Shown piece after piece: positions 8,924 through 17,557 of a stretch of 64,000 nt of DNA. Positions within the stretch are counted from its first letter, which is position 1. Every line of letters begins with the position of its first letter. Origin of the DNA: an uncultured Paracoccaceae bacterium (GTDB lineage: Bacteria; Pseudomonadota; Alphaproteobacteria; Rhodobacterales; Rhodobacteraceae). The stretch is from NCBI GenBank assembly GCA_934500835.1, contig CAKSTR010000003.1:1-64000 (forward strand), written 5' to 3'. A model generated the notes under the pieces. That model saw nothing but the letters and a program-made list of their open reading frames with translations, searched no databases and had not been told where the DNA came from. A program made the position numbers and the translations under genes.

Positions 8924-9817
8924 TTACAACATCCTTTTTGCAAGCAGGCCGCCGCTTTTGACCGACAGATCGTCCACGATCAGGTTGATCGACACCGACA
9001 CGGCCGCAACCATCAGGGCTGGATAAAGCGGTGCGGCAGAGCCGATCATCATGCCGATCAGGTTCTCCTGGACCATGCTGCCCCAGTCGGAACTGGGCGG
9101 CTGCACCCCAAGGCCCAGAAAGCTGAGGCTGGAGATGAACAGCAACACATAGACAAGGCGGATCCCGAAGTCCGAGGCCAGCGGCAACATGATATTGGGC
9201 AGGATTTCGCGAAAGATGATCCAGCCACTGCCCTCGCCCCTGCTGCGGGCGACTCCGACGAAATCCAGATTGCAGACATCCAGCGCCAGCGCCCGGGCGA
9301 TGCGCAGCACGCCGGTGGCGTAGATGACGCCCGTTACGCAGATCAATGTCAGCAGGCCCGAGCCGAAGGCGGCGATCACCAGCAGGCCCAGCATGATGTT
9401 CGGGATGGCAAGGAAGGCATCATTGATGCGGCTGATGACCACATCGATCCATCCCCCGGCCACTGCGGCAAACACCCCCAGTGTAACGCCGATGGCATAG
9501 GCCAGCAGCGTTGCCGAGACCGAGAGCATCAGGGTCATCTGGCCGCCCCACAGCAACCGTGACAGCAGATCGCGGCCAAGATAATCCGTGCCCAGCAGAT
9601 ACTCGACCGAAGGCGGCGTGAAGCCGCCATACTCGACGATTTCGGCTTCGTGGAAGGGGGCGATCTGGCGGCCGAAGATGGTCACGATCAGCAGCACCGT
9701 CAGGACCGTCAGGCCGAGCCAGCCGGACCAGGACAGATGGGAGATCCAGCCGGCCCGTAACGGCCGCGCGCGCTCCGCCACGGGGGGCTCGGCGCTGTCT
9801 TCTGCGGTGTGGGGCAT
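8924..9817 (-). CDS. Peptide-type ABC transporter permease (DppC-like)
   Basis: This 297-residue inner-membrane permease is of the DppC/OppC class. It has a charged cytoplasmic N-terminus, a first transmembrane helix (LTVLTVLLIVTIFG), the family segment YLLGTDYLGRDLLSRLLWGG and further helices. The coupling loop SRGEGSGWIIFREILPN lies near residue 195. The ATG at 9817 has AGGGATTG upstream. It pairs with the DppB-like permease 12 bp upstream and is nearly fused to the following ATPase gene. Confidence 0.92.
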   Translation of the reverse strand: MPHTAEDSAEPPVAERARPLRAGWISHLSWSGWLGLTVLTVLLIVTIFGRQIAPFHEAEIVEYGGFTPPSVEYLLGTDYLGRDLLSRLLWGGQMTLMLSVSATLLAYAIGVTLGVFAAVAGGWIDVVISRINDAFLAIPNIMLGLLVIAAFGSGLLTLICVTGVIYATGVLRIARALALDVCNLDFVGVARSRGEGSGWIIFREILPNIMLPLASDFGIRLVYVLLFISSLSFLGLGVQPPSSDWGSMVQENLIGMMIGSAAPLYPALMVAAVSVSINLIVDDLSVKSGGLLAKRML

Positions 9818-9829
9818 AGTGGCAATCCC

Positions 9830-10783
9830 TTACTTGGTGTTGCGCAGGCGGGGGTTGGACAGGACCTGAATGGTGTCGGCCAGCGTCATCAGCACCACAT
9901 AAGCGGTGCAGACCAGCATGGCGCAGACCTGTACCAGGGCAAGATCGCGGACCTGCACGCTTTCCACCATCAGCTTGGCCATGCCCGGAAAGGCGAAGAT
10001 CGTTTCGACCACCACGACGCCGCTGACCAGATAGGCCAGTGCCAGCGCGATCACATTGGTGATCGGACCCACGGCATTGGGTAGTGCGTGGCGCAGCACG
10101 ATCCGGCGCCGAGGCACGCCTTTCAGGATGGCCATTTCGACAAAGGGGAGGTTCAGCACGTTCAACAGGGTCGCGCGTGTCATACGGATCATCTGGGCAC
10201 CGACGAAGAAGGTCAGCGTGGCAACCGGCAGCGCAAGGCTTTGCAAAGTCGTCACGAAATCGTCCCCCGGCCGAATATTGGAGATGGCGGGAAACAGGCC
10301 GGTCTTGACGGCCAGAAAGATGATCAGAGTGGTCGCAAGCAGGAACTCGGGCACTGACACGACCAGCATCGTCACCATCGTGACGAGCCGGTCGACAAAC
10401 GATCCTGGTTTCATGGCGGAAAGGATCCCCAGTGCCAGCGAAAGGGGCACCACCACCACCGCCGTCAGCCCGGCCAGCAGCAACGTATTGCCCAACCGCT
10501 CGGTCAGCAGCGCCGCAATGGGCATGTTGCTGGCCATGGAGAGGCCCAGGTCGCCCTGGAGAAGCCCGGCGACCCAAAGAAAATACCGCACCACTGCCGG
10601 CCGATCGAGGCCCATCTGTGCGCGTAGAGCCGCAAGCGACTCCGGAGTTGCGGACTGGCCAAGCATTACTTCGGCGGCGTCGCCGGGAAGCAATTCGCCG
10701 ATTGCGAATACGATCACCGAAACGAGGATCAGGGTCAGCACCCCCGACCCGAGACTTCTTGCCGTGAGCTTGAGCGCCAGCAT
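9830..10783 (-). CDS. Peptide-type ABC transporter permease (DppB-like)
   Basis: This 317-residue permease shows the DppB/OppB hallmarks: an N-terminal helix (VLTLILVSVIVFAIGELLPG), then the periplasmic ALRAQMGLDRP element, about six transmembrane segments and a coupling loop with LKGVPRRRIVLRHALPNA. It is the first gene of the leftward arm. The ATG at 10783 follows GCAGGAAAACG. The region upstream to 11108 must hold promoters for both arms of the divergon. Confidence 0.92.
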   Translation of the reverse strand: MLALKLTARSLGSGVLTLILVSVIVFAIGELLPGDAAEVMLGQSATPESLAALRAQMGLDRPAVVRYFLWVAGLLQGDLGLSMASNMPIAALLTERLGNTLLLAGLTAVVVVPLSLALGILSAMKPGSFVDRLVTMVTMLVVSVPEFLLATTLIIFLAVKTGLFPAISNIRPGDDFVTTLQSLALPVATLTFFVGAQMIRMTRATLLNVLNLPFVEMAILKGVPRRRIVLRHALPNAVGPITNVIALALAYLVSGVVVVETIFAFPGMAKLMVESVQVRDLALVQVCAMLVCTAYVVLMTLADTIQVLSNPRLRNTK

Positions 10784-11108
10784 CGTTTTCCTGCCATCCC
10801 CGGTCTGCCCGGCTGCCTACATTACGCACGCCCTACGTCGGGCGTGGGTCTCCCCGCCTCGTCATTCGCGTCACCAGCTGCTGCGCATCCCGGCTCAACT
10901 CGGCCGCAGATCGGGAGTGCGATATTCACGCTTGCACACTGCGCCACGCCCCGAAAGGCCAATCTATAAATGGAGCGATCAGGTTTTTTGAGGTCCAATT
11001 CGGCGATTACTCGATTGGGAATTTTCGATTGTGCCGCGCGGGGCTCTGGCCCACCCTTTCGGCACTAAGTGCCTGATCCAGGGCGCAATCCACTGCGAAG
11101 ATCGCCCG
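10784..11108. promoter_or_regulatory. Divergent promoter region between transporter and catabolic arms
   Basis: This 325-bp stretch holds no convincing gene. It contains an inverted repeat CACGCCC-TACGTC-GGGCGTG (10827-10846), an A/T-richer section near 10965-11030, an imperfect inverted repeat CCAATTCG...CGATTGG (10995-11018) and three CGATT repeats (11004, 11012, 11026). These are candidate operator sites, perhaps for the LysR protein encoded at 6093-7046. No confident -35/-10 pair could be fixed by eye. Confidence 0.5.
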
Positions 11109-12623
11109 ATGGAGGCTTGGTTGTCCGATTTTTCTGCTCGCTTTCAGGATCTGGTACGAGAGTGCCCGTTAGCCGCCTCGTTCATAGATGGCCAGCAGGT
11201 TTCCGGTGCGACCCCGTTCGCGATCCTCGATCCGGCGACCGGTCGGCAATGGGGTCAGGCCTCGTCTTCTCGGGGCGATGCAGCAGATGCCGTGGCCTCG
11301 GCTGCGCGCGCTTTCTCTCATCCGGGTTGGGCGCGGCTTGGCCAGGATGGTCGTGCAGCTCTGATGCTGAAGCTTGCCGAACTCATCGAACGCGACGCCG
11401 ACACCCTGGCGCTTTACGAAACCCTGGCCTCTGGCAAACCCGTTGCCGCGACCGTGCCGGAGATGCGCGCGGCAGCGATCTGGTATCGCTATTATGCCGG
11501 TCTGGCTGCAAATCTGGAAGCAAGCCTCCGGCCGTTGTCAGCCACTGCGGCGGCCCAGGTGACGCGCGAACCCCTGGGCGTGATCCTCGCGATCACCCCG
11601 TTCAATGCGGCGCTCTCGCTGGGTGCCTGGAAGATCGCGCCTGCCTTGGCAATGGGCAATACGATCGTGGTCAAACCGCCGCATGATGCGGCGCATTCGA
11701 CCCTGCACCTTGCGCGCCTGATGATCGAGGCGGGCTTTCCGCCGGGGGTGCTGAATGTGGTGGTGGGCGATGCCGCAACCGGCGCGGCGCTTGCCGACGA
11801 CCCCCGGGTTGCCGGCATCTCGATCACCGGCAGCTCGGCGGCGGCGCGCGCGGTCGGCATGGCGGCCCTGTCGCGGCTGCGGCATTTCTCTGCAGAGGCG
11901 GGCGGCAAATCGGCTCATATCGTGTTCGAGGATGCCGATCTGGACAATGCGGTGATTGCCGCCACCCAGGGCGTGTTCAGTGCGGCGGGTCAAACCTGTG
12001 TCGCGGGCTCCCGGCTGCTGATCCACGAGACGATCCACGATGCCTTTGTCGAGAAGTACCTCGCGCGGGTTGCCGGGCTGCGGCTGGGCGACCCGCGGCT
12101 CCCTTCTACCCATGTCGGCCCTTTGGCGGCCGCACGTCACGAGGAGCGCGTGTCGGGATTCGTGACGCGCGCGCTGGCCGACGGGGCCGAGTTGCTGCTG
12201 GGCGGAGCAAGGCCCGATCTGGATGCGCCGTTTGACGGCGGCTTCTGGTTTGCCCCGACCGTGCTGGCAGGCACCAACCCCGCGATGGAGATCGCGCGGG
12301 AAGAGGTCTTCGGCCCTGTCGTCGTGCTGCAGAAATTTGCAAGCGAGGAGGAGGCGGTCCAGATCGCCAATGGCACCGAATATGGTCTTGCCGCCGGCTT
12401 CTGGTCGCAGAACCCCGCCAGGATGCAGCGTGTCGCAGGACAGCTGCGCGCAGGCACGGTCTGGGTGAACACCTATCGAACCATCCATTGGCGCGTGCCC
12501 TTTGGCGGCTACAAGCAATCGGGCGTTGGCCGCGAGAACGGCCCCGAGGCGCTGCTGGAATTCTCGCAGATCAAGTCGGTGATCGTGGATACCGGCCCGG
12601 CGCGCGACCCCTTCGCCTACTGA
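11109..12623 (+). CDS. NAD(P)-dependent aldehyde dehydrogenase
   Basis: This 504-residue protein belongs to the aldehyde dehydrogenase superfamily and oxidises an aldehyde to the acid. The catalytic Cys is in GQTCVAGSR and the general-base Glu in AEAGGKS; the cofactor region ITPFNAALSLGAWKIAPAL and the conserved EVFGPVVV and PFGGYKQSGVGRE segments are present. I chose the ATG at 11109; an in-frame GTG at 11031 would add 26 poorly conserved residues. It opens the rightward arm of the divergon, opposite the peptide-type permeases. The substrate is unknown. Confidence 0.9.
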   Translation: MEAWLSDFSARFQDLVRECPLAASFIDGQQVSGATPFAILDPATGRQWGQASSSRGDAADAVASAARAFSHPGWARLGQDGRAALMLKLAELIERDADTLALYETLASGKPVAATVPEMRAAAIWYRYYAGLAANLEASLRPLSATAAAQVTREPLGVILAITPFNAALSLGAWKIAPALAMGNTIVVKPPHDAAHSTLHLARLMIEAGFPPGVLNVVVGDAATGAALADDPRVAGISITGSSAAARAVGMAALSRLRHFSAEAGGKSAHIVFEDADLDNAVIAATQGVFSAAGQTCVAGSRLLIHETIHDAFVEKYLARVAGLRLGDPRLPSTHVGPLAAARHEERVSGFVTRALADGAELLLGGARPDLDAPFDGGFWFAPTVLAGTNPAMEIAREEVFGPVVVLQKFASEEEAVQIANGTEYGLAAGFWSQNPARMQRVAGQLRAGTVWVNTYRTIHWRVPFGGYKQSGVGRENGPEALLEFSQIKSVIVDTGPARDPFAY

Positions 12624-12671
12624 GAGGCGGCGCCTCCTGCCCTTATGCCCTTTGTTCCAAGGAAAGATGAT

Positions 12672-13700
12672 ATGGAAACCCCGGTGCGCAAGCATCTGAT
12701 CGTCGATGCGCTTCAACATTCCAAACCCTCTCGTGCCAGGTTTCTCGAATGGCAGGTTGGCGGGGTCGGCTGTGTTCACGTCACGCTGAACATATGGGAA
12801 AGCGCCCGCGATACGCTGCGCAACATCGCGGTCTGGAACCGGCTCTATGAGGACAATGCCGACCTGATCGAGCTTGCGACCAGCGCCGAGGACATCGAAC
12901 GGATCAGCGCCAGTGGCCGCACCGCGATCATCTATGGCTTCCAGAACACCGCAGGCTTTGAGGATGATCTTGATCTGGTCGAGATCTTCCACCAGTTGGG
13001 CGTGCGTATCGCGCAGCTGACTTACAACACCTCGAACTCGGTCGCAGTCGGGTGCTGGGAAGAGGAGGGCGGCCTGAAACCCTACTTCGGCCGCAACGTC
13101 ATCCGCGAGATGAACCGCGTCGGCATGCTGGTCGACCTGTCGCATTGCAACGACCAAAGCACCTATGACGCGATGGAGTTCAGCGCCCGCCCGGTCGCCG
13201 TGACCCATGCCAATCCCTCGGCTTTCGTCGGCACCGATATCGAACTGCAGAAGCGCAACAAGTCGGACGACATCATCAAGAAACTGGCGGAACAGGGCGG
13301 GGTGATCGGGCTGTCGATGTATCCGCGCATTTCCCGCGGCGGATCGAACTCGACGCTGGCGGATTTCTGTGAAATGGTCGCCTATACTGCCGATCTGGCA
13401 GGTGTCGACACCGTCGCACTCGGCACCGATTTCTACACCGGCTACCCCGATACCGACATCATCACCTGGTGGCGTGCCGGCACTTGGGCGCGGGAAAGCC
13501 CCATCAAGATCTCTCCGGATTTCAGTGATTGGCCAAGCTGGTTCCGTAACCCTTCGGACTATCCCAACGTGATCGCCGGGCTGGAAAGCAAGGGCTTCAG
13601 CACCGCAGAAATCGGCAAGATCATGGGTGGCAACTGGCTTCGGCTGTTCCGCAGCTCGTTTGGCCCTGCCCCTCTCGCAACCCCCGCACGGCAGGAGTGA
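12672..13700 (+). CDS. M19 (membrane dipeptidase)-like protein lacking the N-terminal HxD motif
   Basis: This 342-residue protein aligns with the M19 renal-dipeptidase family over its length: LGVRIAQLTYN, MLVDLSHC (about residue 156), VAVTHANPSAF and the C-terminal MGGNWLRLF. Family members normally start with a DGHND zinc motif and have a bridging Glu near residue 120. Here the N-terminus reads VDALQHSK and the Glu position reads GFQNTAG. The two later His ligands remain. It may belong to a subfamily with altered metal use or a non-dipeptidase role. The ATG at 12672 has AAGGAAAG upstream; an in-frame start at 12645 is less likely. Confidence 0.8.
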   Translation: METPVRKHLIVDALQHSKPSRARFLEWQVGGVGCVHVTLNIWESARDTLRNIAVWNRLYEDNADLIELATSAEDIERISASGRTAIIYGFQNTAGFEDDLDLVEIFHQLGVRIAQLTYNTSNSVAVGCWEEEGGLKPYFGRNVIREMNRVGMLVDLSHCNDQSTYDAMEFSARPVAVTHANPSAFVGTDIELQKRNKSDDIIKKLAEQGGVIGLSMYPRISRGGSNSTLADFCEMVAYTADLAGVDTVALGTDFYTGYPDTDIITWWRAGTWARESPIKISPDFSDWPSWFRNPSDYPNVIAGLESKGFSTAEIGKIMGGNWLRLFRSSFGPAPLATPARQE

Positions 13701-13708
13701 ACTGACCG

Positions 13709-14014
13709 ATGGAATTTCTGGTCAATATCAAGATCAAATGGCCCGAAGGCATGGACCCTGCGGAAATCGAGCGCATCTCGGTTGAAGAGCGCGAGATGGC
13801 CAAGATCTTGCGGGCGGAACGCAAGATGCTGCGGATGTGGCGGGTGCCCGCCCGGCGCGAGAACTGGGGCCTGTGGCAGGCGGATGATGCGACCCATCTG
13901 CATCAGATCATTTCCGCGCTGCCGGTCTGGCCCTACATGGATGTCAACGTGCTGCCCCTGGCCTACCATCCGGTCGACCCGCGCCCGCATGACGAAGCCG
14001 ATGTCAATGCTTGA
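13709..14014 (+). CDS. Muconolactone Delta-isomerase-like protein (CatC family)
   Basis: This 101-residue protein resembles muconolactone isomerase, a small ferredoxin-like-fold enzyme of the beta-ketoadipate pathway. The N-terminus MEFLVNIKIKWP, the central RMWRVPARRENWGLW and the closing LPVWPYMDVNVLPLAYHP match the family pattern in length and order. No other ortho-pathway genes (catA, catB) are present nearby, so it may act on a different lactone or have another role. It starts eight bases after the M19-like gene and overlaps the next gene. Confidence 0.8.
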   Translation: MEFLVNIKIKWPEGMDPAEIERISVEEREMAKILRAERKMLRMWRVPARRENWGLWQADDATHLHQIISALPVWPYMDVNVLPLAYHPVDPRPHDEADVNA

Positions 14015-15641
14015 GATCGACTTTGACGCGGTGGTTTGCGGTGGCGGCCACAACGGCCTTGTTGCCGCCCACTATCTGCGCGCTTCCGGCCTTTCGGTCT
14101 GCGTTGTCGAAAAGAACGGACAACCGGGTGGCCTGTGTCGCCCGGTCGAGTTTCTGCCGGGCTTCCGTGGCACGATTCCGAATTCGCCGGGCTCGTTCGA
14201 GCCGATGATCATGCGCGACATGGATCTGCTCTCGCACGGCCTGAAGATGCAGCGCAGCAATCCCAGCGTAATCCAGCCCTTCGAGGATGGGCGCGCCTTT
14301 GTCGGCTGGCGCGATCCTGCGCGACTGGACGCGGAATACCGCAAGTTCTCGGTGGCCGATGCCCGGCGTGTGGCCGATTTCGTTGCCTATCTGGATGATT
14401 TCGCCAAACGGCTTGGTGTGTCCGTCTTCGAAAGCCCGCCCGATCTGGCGAGCCTTGCCGCCCGGATGCGCACGGCCCGCGATCAGGAGGATTTCAACAA
14501 GCTTGTGCTGGGCTCTGCTCGGGATCTGGTCGCCGAATGGTTCGAAAGCCCCGAGATCCAGACGGTCTTCGGTTTCCTCGGACAGGCAAACGGCAGTGGC
14601 GGGCCCGGACAACCGGGAACGGCGATGGCCTTCCTCAATCGCCCGATGTCCCTTGCCTCTACGCCCGATGGCGCGCCGATGGCCGTTGATGATCCCCGCC
14701 GCCAACCCCTGCGCGGCTCTACCGGGCTGCCGGTCGGCGGAATGGGGTCGATCGTCGAGGCGATGGTGCGCTCGTTGGGCGCGAGTGGCGTGCAATTCCG
14801 CTGCGGATTGGGCGTGCGCCAGATCCTGGTCGGCAAGGGCGGCACCACCGAGGGCGTGGTACTGGACGACGGCACCCGACTGAAGGCCGGGATCGTCGTC
14901 TCTGCCGCCAACCCCAAGACCACCCTGCTGGATCTGCTGGAACCCGGCACGCTCGAGGCAGATCTGGTCCGGCGGCTGCAGGGGCTGCGCTTCAATGGCT
15001 CCGCGTTCAAGGCCTTTCTGGTGCTGGATGATATCCCGCGGTTCGCCTCGGCCCCCAAAGGCGAGGAGGTGGATGTCGCAGCCTGTCAGTTCCGCATCGG
15101 TCCCTCGCTCGACTACCTCGACGATGCCTGGAATGACGGCCTCTGCGGCCGCAGTTCGACAAAGCCGGTGCTTTGGGGGCTGGCGCCCACGGTCGCCTCG
15201 CCTGATATGGCGCCCAAGGGCCGACACTATGTCAGTCTCAACGTATGGTATGCGCCCTATGACCTGCGCGTAGGGACCTGGGAGACGGAACGAGAGGTCT
15301 TCGGGCAACGCTGTATCGAGACGCTAGCAGAGTATGTTCCGAACCTGAAGGATGCCCTGCTGGATTGCCGTTTCCTGTCGCCGAGGGATCTGGAGGAGCA
15401 ATATGGTCTGGTCGAGGCGCATCAGAACCACGGCGGCATGACCCCGGCGACGATGTTCGGCGGGCGTCCCGTTCCCGGGCTTTCCGGGTATCACACGCCG
15501 ATCCCGGGGCTTTATCTCTCGGGCGCAGGCACCTGGCCGGGCGGTTTCGTGACTGGCATCCCGGGCTACAATGCCGCACAGGCGGTGCTGAGGGATCTGC
15601 GGGCGGGCCGCAGGACCATGCCGCGCGAGGCCACACAATGA
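14001..15641 (+). CDS. CrtI/phytoene-desaturase-type FAD-dependent oxidoreductase
   Basis: This protein of about 546 residues has an N-terminal dinucleotide-binding motif (CGGGHNGLVAAHYLRA, about residues 12-27) with the acidic ribose-binding end VVEKN, and the C-terminal FAD motif GLYLSGAGTWPGGFVTGIPG typical of carotenoid-desaturase-like flavoproteins. Starts at 13989, 14001 and 14007 all overlap the preceding gene; I chose 14001. No carotenoid genes surround it, so a different substrate is likely. It overlaps the next gene by ATGA. Confidence 0.85.
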   Translation: MSMLEIDFDAVVCGGGHNGLVAAHYLRASGLSVCVVEKNGQPGGLCRPVEFLPGFRGTIPNSPGSFEPMIMRDMDLLSHGLKMQRSNPSVIQPFEDGRAFVGWRDPARLDAEYRKFSVADARRVADFVAYLDDFAKRLGVSVFESPPDLASLAARMRTARDQEDFNKLVLGSARDLVAEWFESPEIQTVFGFLGQANGSGGPGQPGTAMAFLNRPMSLASTPDGAPMAVDDPRRQPLRGSTGLPVGGMGSIVEAMVRSLGASGVQFRCGLGVRQILVGKGGTTEGVVLDDGTRLKAGIVVSAANPKTTLLDLLEPGTLEADLVRRLQGLRFNGSAFKAFLVLDDIPRFASAPKGEEVDVAACQFRIGPSLDYLDDAWNDGLCGRSSTKPVLWGLAPTVASPDMAPKGRHYVSLNVWYAPYDLRVGTWETEREVFGQRCIETLAEYVPNLKDALLDCRFLSPRDLEEQYGLVEAHQNHGGMTPATMFGGRPVPGLSGYHTPIPGLYLSGAGTWPGGFVTGIPGYNAAQAVLRDLRAGRRTMPREATQ

Positions 15642-16726
15642 TGGGCAGACGCGATGCCGCGCGCAGCCGCTTTGGCTCGCAGGCGCAGATCCGGGAGCAT
15701 GCGAAAACCCGTCTGGCGGCCGAACTGTGGGACTGGATGCAGGCCGGGGCGGGCGATCAGCTGACGCTGGCCGAAAACACCGGCGCCTTTGCAGGCTTGC
15801 GGTTCAGGCCGCGCTACATGCGGGGGATCAGCAAAGCCGCGGTCGAGACCAGCTTTCTCGGGGTGCCGCTGTCTTTGCCGGTGCTGACAGCGCCCTTTGG
15901 TTGCGACACGCTGTTTCACCCGCAAGGGCATCTGGCGGTGGCCAGCGCCTGTGCGCAGTTCGGCACCGCGTCGCTGATCCCCGAGGCCTGCGGCCATACG
16001 CTGGAACGGATCGCGGCCCAAGCACCCGCCGCCGCACGGTTCTTTCAGATTGCCGTCGGTGGGGACGAAGCGCATTTTCTGGACTTGGCTCGCCGCGCAC
16101 AGGCTGCAGGCTATACCGGCATTTGCGTGCTGATCGACTCGCCGGTGGTGGGTTGGAAAGATGGCATAAGGGGCAATGGTTTCAATCCCGATCCGGCCAG
16201 CGCCATCGCGAATTACGGCCCCGAGATCCGCACGACCAGCGATATATATGCCCGTCGCACGGCCTCGGGTGGCGGGGCGTGGGACTGGGACCGACTTTCC
16301 AGCGTGGCGCGGCAGATTGACATGCCCTTTGTCGTCAAGGGCGCGCTGACCCCCGAAGACGCGCTGGCGGCTGAAGCTTGCGGTGCCTCCGGGGTGATCG
16401 TATCCAATCTGGGGGGCCGTTCGCTGGATGCGGTGCCTGCCAGCCTTACGCAACTGCCCGCGATCGCACAGGCGCTGGACAAGCGGATCGCCGTGGCGCT
16501 GGACAGCGGCATCCGGCGCGGCTCTGACATCCTGAAGGCGCTGGCTCTGGGGGCAGATGTCGTCGTACTGGGCCGGCTGACCATTCACGCGTTGGCCGCA
16601 GATGGCGAGGCCGGCGTGCTGCGGATGCTGGAACTGCTGAAAGAAGAGCTTGAGACAACGATGCTTCTGGCCGGTGTGGCCGATGTGCGCGCCGTCGGTG
16701 CGGACGTCCTGATGCCCGCAGGTTGA
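15638..16726 (+). CDS. FMN-dependent alpha-hydroxyacid dehydrogenase relative with substituted active site
   Basis: This 362-residue protein has the glycolate oxidase/lactate dehydrogenase TIM-barrel pattern: LTAPFGCDTLFHPQG, FVVKGALTPEDA (FMN-contacting Lys kept), ALDSGIRRGSDILKALALGAD and VVLGR. The catalytic His, normally in SNHG(G/A)R, is Leu here (SNLGGRSLD, codon CTG), and the usual QLY segment reads QIA, removing the active-site Tyr. The FMN site looks intact, so it may bind flavin but should not oxidise 2-hydroxyacids by the usual mechanism. It starts at the ATG at 15638, overlapping the previous stop. Confidence 0.85.
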   Translation: MMGRRDAARSRFGSQAQIREHAKTRLAAELWDWMQAGAGDQLTLAENTGAFAGLRFRPRYMRGISKAAVETSFLGVPLSLPVLTAPFGCDTLFHPQGHLAVASACAQFGTASLIPEACGHTLERIAAQAPAAARFFQIAVGGDEAHFLDLARRAQAAGYTGICVLIDSPVVGWKDGIRGNGFNPDPASAIANYGPEIRTTSDIYARRTASGGGAWDWDRLSSVARQIDMPFVVKGALTPEDALAAEACGASGVIVSNLGGRSLDAVPASLTQLPAIAQALDKRIAVALDSGIRRGSDILKALALGADVVVLGRLTIHALAADGEAGVLRMLELLKEELETTMLLAGVADVRAVGADVLMPAG

Positions 16727-16753
16727 GGCAAAGCCCATGCGAGAGGTTTTCCA

Positions 16754-17542
16754 ATGACACATGACGGACCGGTCACCTTTCTGTCAGCTGCGGGGCAGGG
16801 TCTGGGTGCAGCCATTGCGAGAGAGCTTCATCAGGCGGGCCATCGGCTTGTGCTTCTGGGGCCCGATGATGCCACTGGGATCATCGCAAACGAGCTGGGC
16901 GCCCTGGTTGTAACCGGCTCGGTCACCAGCGATCCGGATGTCGAGGCAGCGGTCAATCTGGCCATCACCACTTGGGGCCGGATCGACAATGCGGTGGTGA
17001 ATACACCGCGCAGCACTACAATCCTGCGTGAAACCATCGGTGACATCTCGGGGCTGGTGGACGTGAATGCCCGCACCATGGGCTATGATCCCGATTTCGC
17101 CCCTGAGCTGACGGCGATTCCTCCCGAGGCTTTCGCGCGCTGCCACGATCTGCATGTGCTGCCGCTGGTGCGGGTGGCCCGCGCGGTCACCCCCTTCATG
17201 CAGCGGGCCGGCAAGGGTGCGCTGGTGGCGATTTCGGGAATGGATGCGGCGCAGCCCAGGCTGACATTCCCGCTGGGTCCGGTGCGGCTTGCGCTGCATG
17301 GCTACGCGAAACTCTACGCCGACCGCTATGGCCGCGACGGAATCCGCATCAACTGCTATGCGCCAGGCGTATTGGAAAACTCGCAGTCCACCGACCCGAA
17401 CCTCGTGCGGATGATCCCGATGCAGCGTCTTGGCGGGCTGCGGGAGGCGGCACAGACTGTAGCCTTCCTGCTTTCGGGGGCAGCCGAATACATCACGGGT
17501 CAGGTCATCACCGCCGATGGCGGCATGAATCGAACCCTATAA
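16754..17542 (+). CDS. SDR-like protein with degenerate catalytic motif
   Basis: This 262-residue protein has the SDR fold signature in sequence: SAAGQGLGAAIA (cofactor loop), DGIRINCYAPG and ITGQVITADGG. The active-site motif is altered. Aligned to the usual YxxxK, the segment reads LGPVRLAL, with Leu for Tyr and Arg for Lys, and the NAG motif reads NAVVNTP. The Ser region (VAISGMDAA) is kept. It may be a non-catalytic partner or use different chemistry. It follows the FMN protein by 27 bp in the same operon. Confidence 0.8.
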   Translation: MTHDGPVTFLSAAGQGLGAAIARELHQAGHRLVLLGPDDATGIIANELGALVVTGSVTSDPDVEAAVNLAITTWGRIDNAVVNTPRSTTILRETIGDISGLVDVNARTMGYDPDFAPELTAIPPEAFARCHDLHVLPLVRVARAVTPFMQRAGKGALVAISGMDAAQPRLTFPLGPVRLALHGYAKLYADRYGRDGIRINCYAPGVLENSQSTDPNLVRMIPMQRLGGLREAAQTVAFLLSGAAEYITGQVITADGGMNRTL

Positions 17543-17557
17543 GCGGGCCGGAACCTG

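Noticed and set aside
10983..10989. T-run TTTTTT as an intrinsic terminator
   Set aside because: No GC-rich stem precedes it; it is part of the A/T-rich promoter region.
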